NCBI GenBank assembly: GCA_949358305.1
Contig: OX442314.1
Location: 27,823,118-27,887,117, forward strand
Direction: 5' to 3'
From: Strigamia acuminata
Taxonomy: Eukaryota > Arthropoda > Chilopoda > Geophilomorpha > Linotaeniidae
DNA: 64,000 bases
Shown here: piece by piece, positions 1-12,270 of the stretch
Numbering within the stretch: position 1 is the stretch's first letter
Layout: every line of letters begins with the position of its first letter
Made by a program: the position numbers and the translations under genes
Notes under the pieces: model-generated
Database searches by the model: none
Told to the model about the DNA's origin: nothing
What the model saw: the letters and a program-made list of their open reading frames with translations, nothing else

Positions 1-341
1 TTGAGACCCGAGTCAAACCCTTTCTTTTCGGTTAGTCAACACTAACAAAACACTCAAATCTTGCATGTACAAAATAGTGTTGTAAACTTCAGCGAATTGG
101 GATTTCTCGACCGCCTGACGTCCTTATTAAATGGCGGCCATCTTTGGGACTACCCACAAACCTGGACCCACGCGCGAACTTCCACTTGCGCGTAGTAAAG
201 TTATTTAAATCCACCACCAACCGGATTGAACGTGACAGTACTTACACCAGCTTGTATTTTTGTTAATTGTAGGGGTGTTTGATCAGAATTGACTTCATGC
301 TAAATATCAAGAATACGATAACTGTAGTTTTCTTTCTGTAG
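1..341 (+). other. Intron 7 of G0 (3' part)
   Basis: This stretch aligns with 31,479-31,788 inside G1, where it is intronic. It contains a segment of about 30 bases near 170-200 that the G1 copy lacks. The acceptor is TTTCTGTAG at 333-341. No coding potential is seen. Confidence 0.6.
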
Positions 342-1175
342 GTGTACTTTAAACAAAGCGAAGCAACAATTCCATCAATTCCCTCAATACTAAGAAGCAG
401 AAGAAGTATTAAAAGAGACACCTTTACCATTCTCACATTCAAAATGTTTAAAGTATGTGTGCAGACAATTATTTAAACAAAACTGCTAAATCAATTGTTT
501 TAATTTAGACCATTCGATTAAATCTGAAATCTCAACCTTGCCTTGACCATGACAAATACATGAGATGCCAAGATGATTGCTACGAACAAAAGATTTATAA
601 TATAATTCAGTGCAAGTGAGTATTTCTTTTTCTTTTTATATGTATGTGACATTTAGGGAGTTACTGTACGAGTGCTGTCATCACTTTTCACACTTGTAAA
701 AATCTGTGTTTTGGACATTAAGAAAACCAACAGATGAAATTTTTAAACTTTACGTGATGTAGTTTGCAATACATGTTATTTAAACATTTTTAGGTTACCA
801 TTTTTGGTCAACATCAATAAGAATAATTGCACCAACTTTCAAGACATTAAAACTTCATTGGCATCGTTCATAAACAGTTCATTAACTACCGATACAATGA
901 TTGACTGCGGTTGCCATCCCCCTTGTGAAGAGCCAGTGTTTGACACATTCGTTTTCTTTCAAGACACAAATGCATGGCCACTCAACATTCTCGCTATAAT
1001 TCCAATGAACAACATAATTGAAAAGTTTAAGCAAATATTATCTTACACTGAAGTTGCATTGTGCTGCGACATTGGAAATTGTTTTTCACTAATGCTTGGC
1101 CTTTCAATTCTTGCAATTCCACAGCTATCGCAAAAAATGTTCTTGCAATTTATGCGACTAACCAGAAAAAACTGA
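342..1175 (+). CDS. DEG/ENaC-type channel gene G0, last three exons (5' part outside window)
   Basis: This is the 3' end of a channel subunit gene; earlier exons lie left of position 1. Exons are 342-452, 509-615 and 794-1175, with GT donors at 453 and 616, AG acceptors before 342, 509 and 794, and phases that chain in frame to a TGA stop. The product is the late extracellular domain, with cysteine runs CGCHPPC and CDDC-like spacing, followed by TM2 containing LMLGLSILAI, where G-L-S matches the G-x-S selectivity motif of DEG/ENaC channels. The cytosolic tail is short. Family knowledge: these are trimeric amiloride-sensitive sodium channels of the plasma membrane. By comparison with G1 these are exons 8-10 of a ten-exon gene. 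No disabling change is visible in this part. A poly(A) signal AATAAA lies at 1256-1261. Confidence 0.75.
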
Positions 1176-1261
1176 AATCTGCCATCACATTTCCCAAAGA
1201 ATATACACTAATATAAATCAGAAATTAAACAACAATTAAATCTAAAGCACACCCTAATAAA

Positions 1262-3378
1262 TAATACGAACGTAAATAAATAAGTAAATAAATATAACAA
1301 AAAATCAACACACAGACGATGGTACAAAGAAGCATGGCTAACGGTCACTAATCCACACAATGCAGCTAAACTTTTCTATAAATCAAACTCAGTTTCACTT
1401 AAGAAACAACTTTAAATATTATCTTTTAATTTGACATAAACTCGGACGACTTTTGTCAGCATAACGTACTGTTGTCTGTTGTTTCACAAACGTTTAGTTG
1501 TTATAGAGTGGGAAAAGATCTTAAAGATGTTTAAAAACTAAAAAAAAGTGTCATTTTAGAAGAATTTAGCCTTTCGGTTTGTATTTTAAGACATTAATTT
1601 TTCAGCTACTACTACTGTAATATAATATTCTATCTATTGCATCATGCGATTATGGACTTTACCATATTATATATTTTTAATCTTAAAAATTGATCCTCCG
1701 ATAGTGGGCTACGCTAACTAGTTACGCTATCCTATTACACTGTGCTATTATACTATACTACACTGTATTATTAAATATACTATTACAGCACTGTTTATTA
1801 TTCCGTAGTATTTATATTTATTAATCAACTCTGTTTTTACTTTCCATTTAATCGTTTCTGCAGCAATTTAATCCATCATAGTTGCATACATTTTTTAAAA
1901 TTGCTTTTCCCAGTCAGTCCACCTCTTAAAATTAACTTCACAATCAAATAACAAACTTATTGTTAGAACTACCATCTTTTACTTTCATTAGTTTGAAAAT
2001 TTTTAAATTTTTTTATACTGTCGACGTGGGATAATTTGATCCCTCATTTGCCTCTGTCATTGAGTTGACTACATCAACTCGACTGCGTCAACGGTAAAAC
2101 TATAAGATACAACTAAATTTCACAATAGTTGATAAGAATTATCGTTTCTTACGTAAATGATAATGTTGATTGACGTTGTTGCTGAATCAGATGTATTAGC
2201 TACGGAGCACCATCTATTTTTTTCATTTTTCACGTCGTTACAATGTCTGTTAAAATGAAAACATGTTTTATTATATATGGTATATTCTATTTGATTGTTA
2301 AATTATTATTACTCCTTTGATTTGCGTCGCATTGAGTTAAACCGGCAGCCGCCATTAAAAGTTGTCGTGACGTAATAGTCAAAATGTTTTATGCGCATGC
2401 TCGATAGCGCATTTTTTTTTCCTGTAAAATAAAATAATAAAATAAAATACCGAACATAATAAACACAGCCTTTGGTGTATTATATTTTCAAGCATTTTCG
2501 GTCTATCCATTATCGGTTTTTGATTTTTCTTACCAGAAAAGAAAAATGGCGGCAGTTTCAAATAAATGCTGCACAAATTCATGTGTGAAAAAGCTAAAGC
2601 AAAGAAAGGTTTGCATCTTAGCAGGGTCGGCTCAGACATCGGTTTTTCGGACCCCAGAACGAGGCCCCGCGCTCATAGGGGCCCCGCACTTTCGAAAATA
2701 AAAAATTGAAAAATAAAAGGTTAAAATAAATTCTTTTTTTTACAAATACACTTTGGGATCCACTAATATCTTTTTACCGAGGCGCTGCAAAACCTGCAGC
2801 CAGTCTTGTATCTTAGCAAGATAAAATGAAGATACAGTGCATACATTTTTATTTCTTCTTGCATTTTCTCTTTTCTTACGACAACTGCCACCTCATTGGT
2901 CACAAAGAAATTTGAAAAAATTGAAATTACTAGATATATTTCTTCCATTTTTTAAACTTGAAGAAATTCAGATGACCAAAACGAGACAATAATCCAAAAT
3001 AAATTTTATCTATTTATTTATTATTATTTTTATTAATACGAATAGAAGTATTGTTGGGTAAATAATGATACTCCGATATAAAACAAACGAGTGAAATGTT
3101 TATTCTTGGATGAAAATTAAAATGGCGCATCTACACGACCGTGACTTGCGATCGATATACATTTCTATAGAATAACGAACAAAAACGCATGTTTCGCGTG
3201 GATGATTAAATACGTCGTAATGACGTCATACGAAATTATAAAGTCACATCGTACACGTACAGTGATAAAAGAAAATACATCATAAACACTAGTACCACGA
3301 CACTAAATAATATAAACTGTTCCGTATAAATTACATGCATAAGACAAATATCGTTTTTGGTTTAATATACCACAAGAA
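1262..3378. other. Intergenic spacer of the duplication unit, copy 1
   Basis: No gene is supported here. The stretch is collinear with about 32,901-34,803, allowing for three insertions in that copy. Positions about 2,666-3,449 are missing from copy 2, where the sequence passes directly from GAACGAGGCCC into the BTB fragment, consistent with a deletion in copy 2. Confidence 0.6.
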
Positions 3379-3881
3379 TTACTGCCCATTTCTTTCGGCA
3401 TCCCAAGGAGCAAAACTCATGAAAGAGTACAATCGTGCGGGAGAACGTGCAACTGCTTCACTAATCAACAAATGTTGAAATGTGTTGCACTCAGTGTTCC
3501 GGTTCAACTCCAACAAATCGTAAACGGTTTCGTCGTCCAAATGTTGCAGTTTAATCTTCTGCAATAATCGAACGGCAGCACGCTCTCTATTACGATCGCC
3601 GTTGCATTTCCACTTGAAAATGCACCGAGCAATCGCATTGCAGCGCATTTCAGATTCACTCAACAATTGAATGCTTTCATTCCCTGCTAGTGCCTCAATG
3701 TTACTCAGAAATTGTAATAATTTACAATCTCGTCGGCAGAGATCGTATTGAGTGGCCAAACTCCAAACTTTCGGGAACGTTTCCACACTGACGTCATCAG
3801 CTAATCGGTCCCAGCAATGGCAAAGCAAATCATGAATTCGCATTAAATGACAGGTGGAAATTAACTCTGTCAGCAGACGGT
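3379..3881 (-). pseudogene. BTB-BACK domain protein, 5'-truncated C-terminal fragment
   Basis: The minus-strand open frame of about 165 codons reads as the end of a BTB domain followed by a BACK domain: LISTCHLMRIHDLLCHCWDR, then a helical stretch with FPKVWSLATQYDL and a distal IKLQHLDDETVYDLL. It ends at a natural stop at 3379. The frame opens abruptly at about 3,881, where the sequence switches to the spacer that in copy 2 lies at 41,084, so the first ATG at 3,888 is made of junction sequence and is not a natural start. Compared with the paralogue at 34,804-35,542 it lacks about 12 residues in frame after SESEM. BTB-BACK proteins usually act as Cullin-3 adaptors; nothing here shows the substrate. 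Probably a dead fragment. Confidence 0.65.
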
Positions 3882-4465
3882 AAGTCACGAACCACTCATT
3901 ACAATTCTCAGAAATCTCATGAATTATTTAAAATACAGAGTAGTAATTACTTGTCAACTTTCACAAAACATCAATATAGCTGCAATGCGGTGTTTTTGAG
4001 TGGATCGAGTGCCACGTTTTCACCTCAGTGGACTTTAAAACCGTATGTATTTTTTCATATCTATATTCAATTCATTATGAGCTTATGAGAGAGATATTCA
4101 ATCATATTCGAGTTTTGCAAATCTGGATCAAATCATAGTAAAAAAAAGCACTGGATTTGCAAAATAACATTCAAATTTATGTGAATCCCATTCTCTCAAT
4201 ACTATCAATAGTCAGTATTTCAACAAGAATGTAATTATCACACGATTTTAAGTTCTGTTTTTTTTTAATGAAAAACGTCAGTTGCATTATTTTCGGATTG
4301 CTGTGACAACCGAAGCTACGACATTTGCCCGAATGCACAGTAACGTGTTTTGAAAGGTTCCTGAATAGACCAATCAGAACGAGCAGTGTAGCATGGGTTG
4401 CCATCAAGCAGAGCAAAACTGGTATTGTGCTCCCCTACCCAGGTAGTATTCCCTTCCACCTTGGC
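3882..4465. repeat. Duplicated spacer segment, copy 1
   Basis: This segment is nearly identical to about 41,084-41,722. It starts at GGTAAGTCACGAACC and ends at CCCTTCCAC. In copy 1 it abuts the BTB fragment directly; in copy 2 it lies about 5.8 kb further from it. No gene is seen. Confidence 0.7.
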
Positions 4466-7400
4466 ACAAGAGGTGCCCCCTTAAGACTCTGAATTTCATG
4501 GGCCCCTAATTCCAAAAATAAAATATTGTGACGGTATCGTCTTACCCCTGGTAACCTGGGGTGGAACGCATTCTCACGTAAAATAAGACAAGGACTCCAG
4601 ATTGTTGGGTTGTTGTCCTTTAATCGTTGTCTAGGGATTTGAGTCTCCAGTCTACCCACGTGTTGGCGAAGGCACGCCACACCAGCAACCGACTTGTCAC
4701 ACAGAGAGGGATCCCCATGAATGACGTGGCCGGTTGGACATAACTATTCTGCTGTACTCACCTGTACAGCCCATGCCCATGCAACTGCTTATGGAGGCTG
4801 TGGTGCTATTGACGTCTCACCACTGAGCGTCGCAGTGGTGAATAGGGAGGAAAGCTGAGTCAGCACAGAGCACAACTGCTTTTGCTAGCTTCAGGACTTC
4901 ACTTCACATGTCTGTCTCAGTTGAGACCCAGCGCTCTTTTCTCTCCCTGCACCACTCAGCTCCCTCCTTCTCCGTACTGGGTAATCCAACTCCGCGAGGA
5001 AGGTTGACCTTGGGGCTATTGGGCGGAGTGTGGTAGTGCCGCAAGTCATAGTCGGGTGGCCAAGCGGCCACAAAATTAAGCAATTGCAAAGGGACACAGT
5101 CTATACTGTGCTAAAACTTAGAACTATGGGTGCATCCGGAGTAAGATAACAGAATGTTTGGTTTGTTTATTTAGATGAGGTAGTGTGAGTTGAGAGTGAG
5201 GTTGTTGTTGTTGTTTGTATTTGCTGTGAGTATTGATTTGTGATCCCAGAATTATGAGATACTCTATGATGTAGGAACATATATTCCAACTGCCAAAAAG
5301 TTTACTGAAATAATGAAATATGGATATACAAGTACTGCTGTTGCTTCTACATTGCTGTTGCAGTTTTTATAACTTAATATTAATATTTTATGGTGTTTAC
5401 ACTTTCAAACCAAAATTATAAATTCGATTTGGAAGAAACCTGTCAGGAGAAAATAATAACACGGGAAATGAGGCATCATTTTGACAAGCTAGAATTAAAA
5501 AACACAAAGTCTTGGAGTTGTTTTTGAGATTTTAGTTGGATTTTACGAGAATCGTACACTGCAAAAAAATTTGGATTTTCAAAAAAAAAGTCATTGGAAA
5601 TTTAATGGTGAAATTGGATAAATTCCAGTTTGGAAATATAATAGAAAGGAAATGGGAAATATTTTATAGAAAGTTGAATTTCCGCAAATTTACAACACTG
5701 AAAGATGATGTAAGTTTTTGTTAAATGTATGGAAAGCTAATGTAAATTAGGTTTTCTAATTAAAATTTATCTAAATTTTCAACACTGAATGATGATGTTG
5801 CAAATTATTGTAATTGTATGGAATGTTAATGTAAATTAGATTTGGAAATTTGTATTTCCATTTATTTCACAAGCCTAAAAATTAATGACTAAAGATCCTA
5901 AGTTTCCAGCTTGTAAAATTTATGGGTTTATCACTAGGTGGCGAACATAATTCAAAACTAATTCAAAATTTATATTTATTAAATATGGGATTGGTTTTAT
6001 CATTTCTACTTCAACAAATAATTAGATAATTATTGTTAGAGTTAGATAAATTAAAAAGTTGACACAAATTTTGTAGTGTAACATTTTAATTTAATTCTAG
6101 AATTTGTTACACCATCATATCAATGGGAGTTTTTATCACTACCTTCAGTTGATTTTGCTCATTTTTTGCATTAGGCTATGATTATAGCCTTGGTTTATGA
6201 ATTCAGGATTCAAGATTATTGGATTCAAGATTATTGGATTCAAGATTCAAGAATGAATTCAGGATTTAGGATTCAGAAACAAATTCAGGATTCAGGATTC
6301 AGAATTTTTATTAAAAAAGAAATAATCAAATTTTATATTTGGAAACTTGTTATTTACTGATGGGAAACTCATATTTTACATTTGGAAATCTTAACTTTGT
6401 GACGATTGACTTTACGAGATACAAATTGCTAGAAATTAGAGCAAGAACTCGTGTAAAAGTGTAAAAATACGGAGGCTTGTGATTTTTCAAATCATATGAC
6501 AGTTTATTACAAATGGGAATTATATAAAAACTATGCCTACAAATGGCTAAGTTAACTTCAAGTTAAACTATACAATCGGTCGGCAAAAGCCCTAAAATAA
6601 TATCACTTGCGGTTTTCAGTCGGACAAATAAGAATATGTAACGGTCTTATTGTCGGGACGTAAAAGATGTCATCTTAGTATGGATTTTCGTGGTTCCTGG
6701 GCTAATTCTGAAAGGGGTGTAATGGTTAGACTTGTGTGAATTATATCCGAGAGGTGCGGTTGACTTTTCTGCAGTCGTCACACATGTAATTATTATACGG
6801 TTAATAATTACAAAGCGTGGTCATAAATATGACGAAATAAGTTGAATAAATATTCATGTAAATTCGATAGAATTCCACATGATATTGTATTCACGAAGCG
6901 AGATAAAATAACTGTAAAAATAAAGAATAAATTAAAATAGCGCCAAGCTATTTTTGCCCCAAGTGCAATCAACATCAAAATAATAATTAAGATGTTCCAT
7001 CGTCCAACAACGAATTGAATCAGAAGTTTCTCGCAGGAAGGGTTATCCATTGCCGGGAAATTACTCCACTCGGTTCTGGCTGGCGGGAGAATAACCGGGA
7101 AATTACTCCGCTCGGTTACCCTGATAATGTGTCTGTGAAATAATAAATACTCCACTCTAGATACTACATTACCAATGCGTCTGTGAATTTCACTCCACTC
7201 TAGATTCTGCATTCTACAACGGGATGTTGGCATGAAGCGGAGGGAGTGCGTCTGTGGGTTGTACCCCACTCTAGATACTACACTTAAATGCAAGTAAACT
7301 TACGATTTCTACAACGGGATGTTGGCATGAAGAGGCGGGCAGTGCGTCTGTGAGTCTTCTACTCACTCTAGATTCTTACACTAAATAACTGGTATTTCTA

Positions 7401-7505
7401 CAACGGACTGTTGGATCGACGAGAAGTATAATAAGCGCTCAAGTAACAAGTAACAAAACAGAAAACAGGACAAGAGCATGATATATCCGGTTTACACGGA
7501 ATATA
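4466..7505. other. Copy-1-specific repeat-derived DNA
   Basis: Copy 2 joins the equivalents of about 4,465 and 9,970 directly, so this stretch and its continuation to 9,970 are inserted in copy 1 or deleted from copy 2. No convincing ORF was found. Visible content: a 6,195-6,305 tandem run of GGATTCAAGATTATT-like units, and three imperfect units of about 100 bp at about 7,085-7,375 sharing CACTCTAGAT and CTACAACGGGATGTTGGCAT. Confidence 0.5.
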
Positions 7506-8263
7506 CAGGGTGGAACAAAAGTCTGGATCCCTACTAAATATTTCTGAAAGTGGTAACAATGCATCTAATTCAATGATGGCAAAGTATTAAAGTTGGGTGG
7601 GGCAATCTTTTGGTGACCCGAAATTTGACCTTGAGATGTTCCTTCAAGGTCATTTGAAAATTATCTCGGAAACCGTTAGAGATAGACAGAAATTTCCAAT
7701 TGTAAACTTGTAGACCATCATTTGTTTAGTCTAAAAATGACTAATTCTCAAATCTTTTGTACTAAAAGATTTTAAGAAAATCGCAATTGAAAAAGTAGTT
7801 TTGAAAAGAAAAAGTCATAAAAAAATTTGGTTTTCTATCCATATCTCTGCAACGGTGCCAGATATGCAAATTCCAACCAGGAGAATCGATTTTTTTGGGT
7901 CATTTTACATCTAATCAGCACATTTTTGGCACTTTTCCAAATTTTGGCCATGTTATTCTTGGACTTGTGTCTACTTTTTCAATTGCGATTTTCTTAAAAT
8001 CTTTTAGTACAAAAGATTTGAGAATTAGTCATTTTTAGACTAAACAAATGATGGTCTACAAGTTTACAATTGGAAATTTCTGTCTATCTCTAACGGTTTC
8101 CGAGATAATTTTCAAATGACCTTGAAGGAACATCTCAAAGTCAAATTTCGGGTCACCAAAAGATTGCTCCACCCAACTTTAATACTTTGCCATCATTGAA
8201 TTAGATGCATTGTTACCACTTTCAGAAATATTTAGTAGGGATCCAGACTTTTGTTCCACCCTG
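7506..8263. mobile_element. Hairpin MITE A, mariner-type ends
   Basis: A 758-bp fold-back element flanked by TA (7504-7505 and 8264-8265). The two arms, 7506-7798 and 7971-8263, are near-perfect inverted repeats of about 293 bp around a spacer of about 170 bp. The first 20 bases are identical to the terminal bases of the transposase-bearing element at 42,855-45,726. It has no ORF, so it is non-autonomous. Confidence 0.85.
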
Positions 8264-8973
8264 TATACTCGTACTGGACAATAGGCTGATCATTGATCCA
8301 ATGGGATCACTGGTCACCTAAATCCTTCCAATCCTAGGCTCTAGAAGTGGATAGCCAGGACATAGTCTTCTCTTAGGTCCGTTCTAAGAACTGGATACGC
8401 AGGACACATTTCGGATTAAGTCTCTGATTATAATCCGTAATGGAATTCTATTCACGGTGGGTGGTGAGGGACATCTACATCTACACCAGGTGTGAAGTTT
8501 ATACATAATTCAATAGAATTATGTAGTAAACTAAATAAAACAACATTAAAACATATTCAACATGTTTAAGAACTGTCTGAGATAAAGTGGATTAATATAT
8601 AAATGATAATTTATATATTAAATCACTTAGAATGATCGAAATTCAAAATTAACGCTACAACACGAGAACGCCATCTATTGACGAAATAATCCTCCTTAAC
8701 CAGCAAAGTGTATGACAGTGTAACCGTCACAACTTTACTGGTTGAGAAATATGTGTTTAACTGTTTGGAAATTTAATATACGAGTATCATGCTACGAAAA
8801 GTCGTTTGGAAACGGTTGCATTCAGTGTTGGAAAGTCATTGGAAATTTGATGTTTGTACAATTTGGAATATATAACTTTCAGGTTTGGAAATTTCGCATT
8901 TCAGTTATATTTCCAAAATATTTTATGGACAAAAATCTAATTTTTTTTGCAGTAATACAGACTGTATCGATAT
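8264..8973. other. Non-coding repeat-derived DNA
   Basis: No gene is supported. Short similarity to 5,560-5,870 is visible (AGTCATTGGAAATTT and neighbouring TTTGGAAAT motifs), which suggests fragments of one repeat family. Confidence 0.4.
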
Positions 8974-9151
8974 CAGGGCTGGTGCACATATTTCCACCTG
9001 AGGCGAGCAAGGCATATACCGCCCTTTTGAACAGTAAAATATTTGTTTTTCTTGATGTAAAGAAATCGGATTGTGCGCCCAAAGACGCCGCCCCTGGAAA
9101 TATGCTACCTGAGGCGACCGCCTCACCGCCTCACCCTATGCACCGGCCCTG
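8974..9151. mobile_element. Short MITE with hAT-like ends
   Basis: A 178-bp element with inverted ends CAGGGCTGGTGCA and TGCACCGGCCCTG, and repeated GAGGCG motifs inside. Ends of this form are common in hAT-derived MITEs. No clear 8-bp target duplication is visible (ATCGATAT on the left, CGTGCGCT on the right), so the assignment rests on the termini alone. Confidence 0.55.
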
Positions 9152-9215
9152 CGTGCGCTGACTGTAGTGGTAAAAAATACAAGCTTCGGGACAACAATGG
9201 CAACATAACGTTGTT

Positions 9216-10018
9216 TTGACAATGCTGCGAAGCCAGCCCTATCCCTCGGCCCGCCCGGACACTCATCCAGACGATGCCACCCGTTTACACGTGTACAGAA
9301 CCCAGAACCCCGGTTTCTTTATAATAAATAGACCCCGGATAATTGCATAAATGCATACAATATGTTTATATGCAATAAAAAGCCGAAATTGGCTTTTATT
9401 GCATATTTTGCAAAAATTTTTTTTTTTTGCATAAATCGCCATTTTTCCAGGAAAAAACCGCGATTTATGTCTTTTTTTAACGATACGTAACATGTACGTA
9501 TTAATTTTTGTTAAGACACATATAGTGTACGTATGCTTGCGTTCGGAAAACTGAGGATTTTGCCAAAAACAGACACCAGGGGAAGTCACTAAATTAGTGT
9601 CTGGAAAAAGTTTTAAAAAATAAACAAATAAACAAATAAAAAACTAAAAAAAAATGAATTGTAATTACCAATTATAATTCATTTACATCAAGAACACTTT
9701 GAAATGGCATTAAGTTGTAATTTAACATCTGATTTCACTCGAATAATTTTTTTTATTTTGCATATTTGTATTTTTATTTTGCATAAAATGGAATTTTTGG
9801 TGCATATTTTATGCGCATAAAATGGAATTTTTGGTGCATATTTTATGCGCATAAAACGAATTTTATTTTGCATAAATATCCGGGGTCTAATAATAAACAT
9901 AGTCATGTCCGTTGTATCGTAAGTTCGTATTATTCAGTAGTTATAATTCACTTAGCACACAATAGTTTAGCTCGGTTAGATTTGTATTATTTACCTACCA
10001 AAAAGTAGAATCGTCACA
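9216..10018 (-). repeat. LTR-like repeat copy, interrupted by a MITE
   Basis: Read on the minus strand this copy starts TGTGACGATTCTACTTTTT and ends near GCAGCATTGTCA. It resembles 26,660-26,890 (plus) and 29,488-29,780 (minus), which run from TGT(A/G)ACGATTC to GCATCGTCACA, a TG...CA arrangement like a solo LTR. Shared internal landmarks are GTTCTGG, TGTAAACGG and the GGATCC-GGCG region. The element at 9331-9887 is nested inside it. The 43-bp distal end survives in copy 2 at about 41,724-41,766. Confidence 0.5.
9331..9887. mobile_element. TA-flanked AT-rich MITE with GACCCCGGATA ends
   Basis: A 557-bp element with inverted ends GACCCCGGATAATTGCATAA and TTGCATAAATATCCGGGGTC, flanked by TA on both sides. 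It is filled with GCATAAA-type runs. A degenerate relative of its right end is visible at about 52,925-52,996. Confidence 0.65.
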
Positions 10019-10377
10019 CTCACTCAAAAACAACCATGATAAATCATACTTTTGAAATATCAATATTTCATTATAATTTTATGACTTTAGTTCCTCTTTT
10101 ACTGTTGCTCACAAATTGAAAACAAACATTATTTTTGAAAATTACATTTCTATATTTTGGTATAAAATTTTTTTTTCATGGAAAATTCAGTTGGAAACAA
10201 ATTAATTTTTGAAGTTTTACAACCATAAATATTTATGGGAAAAACAAATTAAATTAAATAAAAATTTTAATCCAAAAAGACAAGTTTATTAATTTTTTTG
10301 ATCATTTATGTACCATCGATTGTTAAACTACATACAAGTTACGTACTTTTATCTTTTATCCTTGATTTGTAGACAAA
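10019..10377 (+). other. 5' flank of G1
   Basis: AT-rich sequence directly upstream of the G1 start codon, closely matching 41,767-42,127 upstream of G2. It presumably holds the promoter and 5' UTR. No TATA box or other element can be assigned with confidence. Confidence 0.4.
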
Positions 10378-11011
10378 ATGCCCGTTCCTAAAGCTTTGCG
10401 CATTCGCCGGATCCGCATTCGTACTCGCCAATTTGTGCGACAAGAATTGCAAACTTCATTGTCGGGCAAAGACAGTTTGCAATATATAAACAAGGTTGTC
10501 GAGAACACTGGAATAGTTCGTGCAGTTTGGTTGGTTGGTTGGTTTGTTTGTTTCGGCATTTGCGGTTATCAAACATGGGAAAGATTACAATTCTACATGT
10601 CTGGACCCTTCAAAGTTGAAATTGATTTTGTTCCAATTCAAGAAAGTAGACTCAATGAAGCTAGATTTATGGCTCTTGATACTCCTCTGATGTCGGAGTA
10701 CTGGGACAAAATACCAGAAGGTAATTCAATTGATGATGTAAAAGAGAGAATGAGAGCTTGCAGAAACCCAGTGAGAGGAATCATTTCGAAGAAAGTCAAA
10801 GTTAAAAATTACACACACTTGTGGGAGAATTCCAACATTTCAGAAAATATGCAGCACTTTAAGTTCAGACAAGTAAGTAACCTTGGATAAATAAAAGAGC
10901 TATATGAAAAAATATTGTTGCCAGTATTTTGCTAATTACTACTTTATCAGGGCAAAACTATATTACTTGAAACCAAGATGAGAAGTGGCAATTACACAAA
11001 CCAGGAGACAA

Positions 11012-11015
11012 CAGT
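11012..11015 (+). other. Target-site duplication CAGT of the Gypsy element (left)
   Basis: CAGT precedes the 5' LTR and is repeated at 24177-24180 after the 3' LTR. The undisturbed G2 exon reads CAACAGTTGAATT at the same place, which confirms both the target and the 4-bp duplication. Confidence 0.9.
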
Positions 11016-12179
11016 TGTTGCGATCTCAAATGTTCACTTCATTTGTGGAGAAGTTTTTCTACCACGTTTTTAACATATTATTTATATTTTAACCGTAATC
11101 ATTAGAATTGTGTTTTTTGCCATGCACCTGTTGCGCTTTTGGGCAATTGGCCCAGAAGCTGTAACGGCTGCCCTGGCATTTTGAGCCCTGGATTGGGGCG
11201 TTGCTAAGTCAATCCCCAAATTTTGCACCGTTGCTAGGGCTGAAGCGTGCCTTGGCACACGCCACGCCTGCGCACTGGCCGTTTTCCGGCCATATTCCGA
11301 GTAATAATTCGAATTATTACTCACTCTTTGCATCACACTCATACCGTTCACACCGACACAGCTTTGTTCACTAACCAGAAACACTGTTTTGTCCGTGACT
11401 CGTGAGTTTGCCAAGTTTCAACCCGATTTGTTTGAACCAACGTTCAAACGAATCACTTTCCGAGCCGCGAAGACGACGCACGACGGCCCAAACCACCGTC
11501 GTTCCCGCCGCCGCCCGAAGACCAACGCGCCCACGCCGTTGAAGATCGACGCCAGCCAGCCGCCGAGGATTGCAGAGCCATCGTCGCCGCTCCTCGACCT
11601 GTTGACGACGATTCCGATTCAGATTGCAGGTTTTAACGATCGGCGGTACCCGCCGTTTGACTACTTGTCTCCAACGGAAATCTCCCGTTGCAATCTAGGG
11701 TTTAACCCAAGATTTCCCGTCTTGTCAGGCTTAACAGCCGACACTCTTTGTGAAGTCTTTCGGCTTCACGCTTCCTTTCTCACTTCGCAGAATTTGCGCG
11801 GCGACGTGTCGCCATTTCTGCACTGCTTTTTCCCGCCCGAAGGAGTCCCGCGCTGCTTCGAGCACGTCGCCTTCCACGCCGACGACATCATTCTCGTAGA
11901 ACCCATTTTATTAACATTCTCTTCAATTGAACCTGTAATTAACGCTCAATAAATTGATTAACTGTTTGATTTAAAATAACTAAACTAGCCTTTATTCGAG
12001 ATCAAATCCCTAGACACCGACTTAACGGCTAACCCACCCGATAGAAGACCTATAAACGGCATTCAACTGCTTCCACAGGTGAACGCCGGGATCTCTCGCA
12101 ATTGGAAAAATCCCATAGTGACTAAATATAAATTTAGTGTTGTTGTGAAAATTCAATTGGAACCATCAGGAACGCAACA
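11016..12179 (+). repeat. 5' LTR
   Basis: 1164 bp, starting TGTTGCG and ending CGCAACA, a perfect 7-bp inverted terminal repeat with TG...CA ends. A poly(A) signal AATAAA lies at 11948-11953. Compared with the 3' LTR it lacks 15 bp after about position 11,628 and has T instead of C near 11,330. It contains a GC-rich open frame without ATG at 11,389-11,952. Confidence 0.95.
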
Positions 12180-12181
12180 CT

Positions 12182-12199
12182 TGGGGGCCCGTCCGGGAT
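12182..12199 (+). promoter_or_regulatory. Primer-binding site, tRNA-Pro type
   Basis: TGGGGGCCCGTCCGGGAT lies two bases after the 5' LTR. It matches the well-known tRNA-Pro primer site of murine leukaemia virus type (TGGGGGCTCGTCCGGGAT) at 17 of 18 positions. This is the start point for minus-strand DNA synthesis. Confidence 0.85.
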
Positions 12200-12270
12200 A
12201 ACCAATTGTTTAAAATTAGAATTTATTCCTACTTTCCTATCATCTTTCTCTCTTATCTGTCTAACCCAGT

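Noticed and set aside
8742-9161. 139-codon plus-strand ORF
   Set aside because: It runs through the hAT-like MITE at 8974-9151 and has no recognisable domain; treated as chance.
11082-11414. 110-codon ORF antisense in the LTR
   Set aside because: Present in both LTRs but antisense to the element; no support beyond being open in a GC-rich stretch.
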